A stretch of DNA of 64,000 nt from Holacanthus passer. Lineage: Eukaryota; Chordata; Actinopteri; Pomacanthidae. Positions 62,501-64,000 of this stretch are shown piece after piece (within the stretch, counting starts at the first letter, position 1; the number at the start of each line of letters is the position of its first letter). Where the stretch lies: positions 2,790,001 to 2,854,000 of the forward strand of contig JAFREQ010000026.1 in NCBI GenBank assembly GCA_025331565.1, written 5' to 3'. The position numbers and the translations under genes were made by a program. The notes below the pieces were generated by a model, which saw only the letters and a program-made list of their open reading frames with translations, ran no database searches and was not told the origin of the DNA.

Positions 62501-62705
62501 AATGTAATGTACAAGGGGAACATGACAGAAAAACAAGCACTGAGTTTCAACCTTCAGAAACCATAATGACCAAAGTCTGATGCAAAGTCAGAGGGTTTCA
62601 CACAAAAGGAGACTTTCTTTATTCCCGTCTTAACATTTTGACTCTTTATCTGCACTCAGATCGGCGGAAGTATCGTAAGTTACATGGACGGATGCTGCAG
62701 GACGT
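18490..62705 (+). CDS. otog: Otogelin (54 coding exons traced; 3' end outside the window)
   Basis: Otogelin is a secreted, heavily glycosylated non-collagenous protein of the inner-ear acellular membranes (tectorial membrane, otolithic membranes and cupulae). Human OTOG variants cause recessive deafness, and zebrafish otogelin is needed for otolith tethering. I joined 54 exons with GT-AG borders and matching phases into one open frame of about 10.7 kb (about 3,565 aa). The domain order is signal peptide, mucin-like 1, EGF, VWD1-C8-TIL, VWD2-C8-TIL, VWD3-C8, AbfB, mucin-like 2, VWD4-C8-TIL, then VWC-like modules. The AbfB module between VWD3 and the mucin domain marks the otogelin pair rather than gel-forming mucins or VWF; the huge Thr/Pro domain favours otog over otogl. 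The final cystine-knot (CTCK) exons are missing because the window ends in an intron. The length already exceeds human otogelin (about 2,925 aa), mostly through the mucin-like domains. Assignment is by domain order, not alignment. Confidence 0.88.
19125..19350. repeat. Fragment of the TTAATCAATTA-rich element in otog intron 2
   Basis: TGATTAATCAATTAATTGATGACAG and later TTTTAGACTGATGAGTCAGTTGATTGAGAAAATAAGCTGC resemble the body of the element at 38885-39165, but diverged and without clean ends. Confidence 0.4.
21495..22764 (+). CDS. otog: otog exon 4: N-terminal Ser/Gln/Thr-rich mucin-like domain
   Basis: One 1.27-kb exon encodes about 420 residues dominated by Ser, Thr, Gln, Ala and Pro, with recurring SQSP, STTQT and TSQS phrases (protein residues about 65-487). 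There are no cysteines. The most regular part (21697-21790) is three successive near-identical 30-bp units, and looser versions recur through about 22340. The exon closes with a non-repetitive segment (LTRQAKEALKSPLRRIQ) before a GTAGGT donor (phase 1) that joins in frame to the EGF exon. The acceptor is either TTGAAG before 21495 or TCCAG before 21504; both are phase 0. The composition predicts dense O-glycosylation. It differs from the Thr/Pro-rich second mucin domain, so the two probably arose independently. I cannot say whether all fish otogelins carry it. Confidence 0.78.
22770..24213. other. otog intron 4
   Basis: Unique-looking intronic sequence with no exon, element or structure that I can support apart from a short (TA)n at about 22866-22880. 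Confidence 0.5.
24214..24315 (+). CDS. otog: otog exon 5: EGF-like module
   Basis: A single 102-bp exon bounded by phase-1 introns on both sides encodes AEPCVFPCLNGGQCVQPESC followed by DCGLYQATGHRCQT. Its six cysteines have EGF spacing. Symmetrical phase-1 modules are the classic unit of exon shuffling. It sits between the first mucin-like domain and VWD1, at protein residues about 488-521. Confidence 0.9.
24825..28778 (+). CDS. otog: otog exons 6-11: VWD1 and first C8 domain
   Basis: Exons are 24825-24982, 25876-25997, 26103-26311, 27193-27323, 27428-27534 and 28669-28778. VWD1 starts CRTWGQYNFETFDGLYFFF and ends at FVGRTCGLCGNFNADVQDD, carrying the CGLC (CxxC) motif seen in von Willebrand D domains. 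The C8 segment has the expected cysteines (ARCPMVPSDFLSPC, EEVCAMLLDPPFQSCHDF, ACAHADHPLHDWR, HIPHC). The acceptor of exon 11 is ambiguous between 28669 and 28681: both give an open frame and differ by four residues. VWD domains drive disulphide-linked assembly of this family; here that is inferred. Confidence 0.88.
26399..26696. mobile_element. Short non-autonomous element (CAGTGGTGGAA/TTCCACCACTG type), copy in otog intron 8
   Basis: Text such as CTCCATTACAAGTAAAAGTCC, AGTACTTGAGTAAGTGTATTTAG and the end TTACATTCCACCGCTG matches the sequences at 1150-1685 and 63886-64000. In those copies the end TTCCACCACTG or GCAGTGATGGAAGTA is visible. It is a common teleost hAT-like non-autonomous element; the superfamily is my recollection, not tested. 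Confidence 0.6.
29410..30227 (+). CDS. otog: otog exons 12-14: first TIL-type cysteine-rich region
   Basis: Exons 29410-29535, 29780-29888 and 30181-30227. They encode QYRECISCCPESCNLERTC and LDGCYCPDG, then CPCEYHGMFYPSGQTLQEE and CTCVGGVWNCTDYSCP. The pattern of ten or more cysteines with CxCxxG is that of a trypsin-inhibitor-like (TIL) domain followed by the short linker that precedes each VWD domain in this family. Confidence 0.88.
30803..34750 (+). CDS. otog: otog exons 15-19: VWD2 and second C8 domain
   Basis: Exons are 30803-30948, 32235-32367, 33298-33475, 34313-34437 and 34538-34750. VWD2 opens ECSVTGDMYFQSFDGRIYTF and closes TVGLCGTFNGNIQDDFL; note VGLC, so the first cysteine of the CxxC seen in VWD1 is absent. 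The C8 part reads LFGNAWRVSSACST, SEMCDVLNQDLFSACHEYLS, CKCGTPCLCSALAHYAHHC and ends IPDC. The long introns in between (30949-32234 and 32368-33297) show no further exons, and all phases connect. Confidence 0.88.
30949..32234. other. otog intron 15 with a GC-richer, low-repeat segment
   Basis: Positions of about 31050-31700 are noticeably more GC-rich and complex than neighbouring introns and include purine-rich GGAGGAGGAGG runs. There is no in-frame exon with splice sites. It could be a regulatory element, but nothing in the sequence proves it. Confidence 0.3.
35396..44448 (+). CDS. otog: otog exons 20-24: TIL domains between C8-2 and VWD3
   Basis: Exons are 35396-35561, 36639-36713, 37132-37175, 37467-37632 and 44341-44448. 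They encode two TIL-type cysteine blocks: CPATMQYGTCVSSCQRRC with EEGCVCPQGSF, and LCPAGQLYQNCSEGDDG with CVAGCACPPG. These are joined by CPCSFLGADYEPGDVIM and followed by DECFEPASCPCLWKGKEYY. The last junction spans a 6.7-kb intron; the phase (GG plus C) and the continuing CACPPG-LLKHGDEC motif show that no exon is missing there. Confidence 0.85.
37047..37100. repeat. (ATC)n/(CAT)n trinucleotide repeat in otog intron 21
   Basis: About seventeen ATC units interrupted by GCC and GTC, ending about 30 bp upstream of the acceptor of the 44-bp exon 22. Confidence 0.85.
38885..39165. mobile_element. Non-autonomous element with TTAATCGATTAA-rich ends
   Basis: It starts near TTATTGATTAATCTGTCAACTA and ends GATTAATCGACTAATCGTTG, followed by CAGCTCTA. 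The AATCGATTAA palindromes at each end and an internal AAACAATTATGAAAAATG segment match a frequent teleost element. Related fragments occur near 2085-2145, 12597-12700 and 19130-19345. Confidence 0.55.
43716..44168. mobile_element. Short transposon with 18-bp inverted ends
   Basis: The left end reads GGTTCAGACTACACAATA (starting 43716-43717) and the right end is its complement TATTGTGCAGTCTGAACC (44151-44168), matching at 17 of 18 positions. The 0.45-kb interior has no coding capacity. This is the structure of a non-autonomous DNA transposon; a clear target-site duplication was not found. Confidence 0.72.
45094..47534 (+). CDS. otog: otog exons 25-31: VWD3 and third C8 domain
   Basis: Exons are 45094-45232, 45641-45775, 45890-46036, 46611-46730, 46891-47007, 47212-47368 and the 27-bp exon 47508-47534. 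VWD3 begins CMAYGDRHYRTFDGLLFDY and ends KLSGLCGNFDMKTVNEMR (SGLC, not CGLC). The C8 segment reads AECVNSPDIRHPCSLS, RQCAVLLGEVFQACHPV, CLADTCACSRGGDCECFC, ending WRSPSLC. Exons 25-29 all end in phase 0, unlike most of the gene. Exon 31 encodes PYDCEFYNK and leads straight into the AbfB domain. Confidence 0.88.
47969..50496 (+). CDS. otog: otog exons 32-33: AbfB-type beta-trefoil domain
   Basis: Exons 47969-48142 and 50218-50496 encode about 151 residues (protein residues about 1627-1777) without cysteines, in contrast to everything around them. Recurrent motifs are FRLITFRDRTTLLAASR, VSFEAADRPNYFLFASPSG and DSLESHAKPGFFLHAMLPRL, the repeated SFE/SLES-(x)-P-x-(Y/F)-(F/Y)-L signature of the alpha-L-arabinofuranosidase B (AbfB) carbohydrate-binding fold. 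Otogelin and otogelin-like are the vertebrate proteins known to carry such a domain. In microbial enzymes it binds arabinose side chains; its ligand in otogelin is not known to me. Confidence 0.82.
48143..50217. other. otog intron 32
   Basis: About 2.1 kb splitting the AbfB domain. No exon or transposon with clear ends was seen. Confidence 0.5.
51481..51942 (+). CDS. otog: otog exons 34-35: cysteine-rich link between AbfB and the mucin domain
   Basis: Exons 51481-51598 and 51863-51942 encode CQWRYDSCVIPCFKTCSDP and VEGCLPVCPPHMVLDEVTRR, with CVYVEDC at the junction to exon 36. The spacing is TIL-like, and this block closes the globular first half before the large extended domain. Confidence 0.85.
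52146..54967 (+). CDS. otog: otog exon 36: Thr/Pro/Ser-rich mucin domain (about 940 aa)
   Basis: A single 2.8-kb exon, open throughout, begins CIKVPVAVRPVTPSTAQLT and continues as an extended domain made mostly of Thr, Pro, Ser, Val and Ala with runs such as TTTTIAVSTQ. Apart from the cysteines at its two edges it has none. This is the PTS domain expected in otogelin, which would be densely O-glycosylated and rod-like. The frame enters in phase 1 and leaves at ACT followed by GTGGGT (54967/54968), phase 0, giving RMCT-PPYAEIVDEC with the next exon. That donor is the only one nearby that keeps the frame, but it is weak, so the exact end is less certain. Unlike exon 4 there is no obvious short tandem period. 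Confidence 0.87.
55398..57403 (+). CDS. otog: otog exons 37-42: VWC-like segment, VWD4 and fourth C8 domain
   Basis: Exons are 55398-55575, 55829-55980, 56066-56155, 56287-56473, 56816-57036 and 57265-57403. They begin IVDECTKYICVNNQLVLFN and ILVNGDKCCPQWDCPCRC, then VWD4 (SMFPDLNVITFDGNSVAIYK to LPTMGLCGFCDGDVTNDL) and C8-4 (STSDCSTCLAMLENQAFAPC, STFCEVWVRDAEYVNNQC, ending SPDYC). VWD4 lacks the autocatalytic GDPH found in MUC2- and MUC5-type mucins. An apparent GTAAGT at 56875-56880 lies inside exon 41 and is not needed as a donor because the reading frame continues through it. Confidence 0.86.
57523..57711 (+). CDS. otog: otog exon 43: TIL domain after VWD4
   Basis: A 189-bp exon, phase 1 on both sides, reads FMCPDTLRYQACLPACTSQS, CPNHDFD, CSGLTEGCVCPEGTLLHRP and ends SPEKC. 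This is the cysteine pattern of a full TIL domain, which follows each C8 domain in this family. Confidence 0.9.
57854..59615 (+). CDS. otog: otog exons 44-48: five tandem phase-1 VWC-like modules
   Basis: Exons 57854-58063, 58170-58274, 59050-59154, 59273-59374 and 59517-59615 all begin and end in phase 1. Each ends in the same pattern, CC followed by four residues and C: TSCCPQKIC, DSCCPDYVC, GSCCLAHIC, DRCCPAYHC and GRCCPNQTC. The last four are 99-105 bp (33-35 residues) and look like serial duplications of one half-VWC unit. A TA-flanked MITE sits between the second and third (58418-58852). Confidence 0.88.
58418..58852 (+). mobile_element. Non-autonomous DNA transposon (MITE-like), copy 2, in otog intron 45
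   Basis: It runs from TA-CAACCCTGATTCCAAAAG to TTTTTTGGAATCAGGGTTG-TA: the same inverted ends as copy 1 with intact flanking TA dinucleotides on both sides. It shares long nearly identical stretches with 17530-17790, including CTGACAACAGTTTTCTGAAG. It is in the same orientation as copy 1. Confidence 0.82.
59018..59043. repeat. (TG)n tract just upstream of the otog exon 46 acceptor
   Basis: Thirteen TG units end 6 bp before the acceptor AG at 59048-59049 (TGTGTTACAG). Confidence 0.9.
59477..59514. repeat. (TG)n(CG)n tract forming the otog exon 48 acceptor region
   Basis: A (TG)n run passes directly into GCGCGCGCGC and then CAG, the acceptor of exon 48 (AG at 59515-59516). Alternating purine-pyrimidine TG and CG is the strongest known Z-DNA-forming sequence type. 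There is no conventional polypyrimidine tract. Confidence 0.9.
59825..62705 (+). CDS. otog: otog exons 49-54: C-terminal cysteine-rich region before the cystine knot
   Basis: Exons are 59825-59865, 60019-60094, 60377-60555, 60833-60937, 61612-61731 and 62660-62705. They encode ECSCEKIASPKC, CACKRYKC, a VWC-like unit (EHDDDGLCHSRQCSRSL to CSAHCQP), KDQSTCCGVCKNISC, SWVSNCMKFDCTD and SIVSYMDGCCRTC. The final motif is what precedes the CTCK cystine knot in otogelin and mucins. Exon 54 ends in phase 1 at a GTGAGT donor, so at least one more exon must lie beyond 64000. Confidence 0.86.
60967..61453 (-). mobile_element. Non-autonomous DNA transposon (MITE-like), copy 3, inverted, in otog intron 52
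   Basis: Reverse complement of the family at 17464 and 58418: it contains CATCCTGGAAAGACTCAGTC, GGAACAACTTCAGAAAACTG and the end CTTTTTGGAATCTGGGTTG. Both termini have decayed (left CAGCCCAGATGGGACGCTGT), so it is older than copy 2. A plus-strand frame repeats the ERFILERLSRSQVRMERF transposase-like remnant. Confidence 0.78.
61747..61778. repeat. (CA)n microsatellite after otog exon 53
   Basis: About eleven CA units 16 bp downstream of the exon 53 donor, continuing imperfectly. Confidence 0.85.
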
Positions 62706-63885
62706 GTGAGTATCTGATCTGAGCGTAGCAGCAGTTCTGTAGTTAGTGTAGAGCTGTAGGCTGCAGCTGACACTGAAGAGCGCCTCCATCTGCCGCTCAA
62801 CATGTTTCCAACATGTTTGCCCTTCAGTTTGTTTCAGTCCAAAATCTTCAACCACAGAGTCTCAATTGGATCCCAGCTTTTGTTTTCCATTACGTTTGTC
62901 TGCTGTTTATTCAGATTAGAGACATCTGTCACGGTGCTTTTCAGTGAATTCAGTCTTGTCAGGAAAAAATCAGCATCAAGCATCAAAGTGTCACTGAAAA
63001 GCATCCGATCACATGCAAGTGGGTTTGTGGTTTATGTGCTGCAGCTTACCATCATGTACCAATCCCACCAGGTACTGGATTCCCTCTGTTCCCTTTCCCC
63101 GTTAGCCCCCTGACTCCCACAGTTAACACAAACTGTGAACGAGGTACATAACACAACAAGGCTTGTCAGTGCCATTGTTGATATTCAACAATGTACTCCC
63201 TCCAAAAAATGTAATGTTAGGACACAGGAAGTCTGACTGCGACCTGTTCCCCTCTGCAGAACTGTCCTCTCAACTGCTGTCTCATTTCAGGTCTCTGCGA
63301 CATAAAGATCTGGAGAAATTTCATGCAACAAAATCAAATATATGTATATTTAAATGACTGTGATGCAGATGTTGCATCCTTAAATTCAGAGTTTTTACCT
63401 TTAAAGATGATTTGATGAAGGTGTTTTTACACCTTCAAAGGAGGCGGGGACAATCCTTTACTTAGGCCAAAAATGACGTCACACTTGAGAGGACAGGAGT
63501 ATTGGCCCCGGCCCTCCCTGTGGATCACGTACATGTTACACGACAGCTAAACTCTCTCCCCATATTTAGCACCGTCTGACTGTCCGGGCAGTGCATTGTT
63601 GATTGCCAACAATGTACTGTTGGTAGTGGCCCAGTAGTCGGGCTTAGACGTCTGCATGTGTCAGTAGATTGTGATGTGGTTTGGTGTCGGGGTCTTTTCA
63701 TCCAACACGTAGCTGCTGTAGAAGCCAGCAGGGGGAGCTGTGTGGGAAACTGAGCTGCTGTGTGAGGCGTCAAAGAATCATCAGCGCAAACTTTAACCTC
63801 TGGACATTTATTCTTGAAACACTTGAATAGTAGAGAGGCGAAGTGTGAGGAGTTGTTTTGGGCGTCTCTGTTGACAAAGACTCAC
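62706..63885. other. Start of otog intron 54
   Basis: Intronic sequence following the GTGAGT donor of exon 54. I found no exon coding for the expected cystine knot. A TTTCAG at about 63288 opens a short frame, but the peptide does not resemble a CTCK domain. Confidence 0.5.
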
Positions 63886-64000
63886 AGTGATGGAAGTAGA
63901 AGTATTCAGATCCAACAGTAAAAGCACTAATACCACACTGTGAAAATACTCCACTACAAGTAAAAGTCCTGCCTTTCTTAAATGTAAATGTACAAGTATC
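63886..64000. mobile_element. Short non-autonomous element (CAGTGATGGAAGTA end), cut by the window edge
   Basis: Begins CAGTGATGGAAGTAGAAGTATTCAGATCC and continues with AAATACTCCACTACAAGTAAAAGTCCTGCC, close to the copy at 26399-26696. The right half lies beyond the window. Confidence 0.6.

Noticed and set aside
63289..63355. Possible otog terminal exon after TTTCAG (CLCDIKIWRNF...)
   Set aside because: Phase fits, but the peptide has none of the spaced cysteines of a CTCK domain and soon becomes AT-rich intron-like sequence.

Overview
This window is a vertebrate nuclear genome segment, almost certainly from a teleost (ray-finned) fish and probably a percomorph. It contains short coding exons with GT-AG introns, very frequent (TG)n/(CA)n microsatellites, several families of short non-autonomous DNA transposons typical of fish genomes, and proteins closest to fish versions of vertebrate families. 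There are no tRNA, rRNA, CRISPR or bacterial features.

Layout. (1) 1-3313: the 5' end of a minus-strand gene. Exon 1 (2996-3313) encodes the N-terminus of GLG1, the cysteine-rich Golgi glycoprotein; the rest lies off the left edge, so 1-2995 is its first intron. (2) 3314-5760: intergenic, with a troponin promoter at its right end. (3) 5761-8805: a complete six-exon fast-skeletal troponin I gene (tnni2 type, 175 aa). (4) 8806-10178: intergenic, ending in a promoter with a palindromic E-box and a CRE. (5) 10179-14749: a complete six-exon aph1b, the seven-pass gamma-secretase subunit (258 aa). (6) 14750-18489: 3' UTR and intergenic sequence with a TA-flanked MITE. (7) 18490 to beyond 62705: a very large gene for otogelin (otog), the inner-ear acellular-membrane glycoprotein. 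I could chain 54 coding exons in one uninterrupted frame (about 3,565 aa). The C-terminal cystine-knot exons are not in the window.

Otogelin layout in order: signal peptide; a Ser/Gln/Thr-rich mucin-like domain in one 1.27-kb exon; an EGF-like module; VWD1-C8-TIL; VWD2-C8-TIL; VWD3-C8; an AbfB-type beta-trefoil domain; a 940-residue Thr/Pro/Ser-rich mucin domain in one 2.8-kb exon; VWD4-C8-TIL; then tandem small CC-containing modules and further cysteine-rich exons. The genes do not form a functional pathway: they are independent neighbours.

The most noteworthy points are the second, N-terminal mucin-like domain of otogelin with its 30-bp repeat; a splice acceptor whose polypyrimidine tract is replaced by (TG)n(CG)n; five consecutive phase-1 modules near the C-terminus; and an inverted pair of MITE copies around the 3' exons. 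All exon boundaries were assigned by eye from GT/AG sites, reading phase and protein-family resemblance. No alignment or database search was possible.
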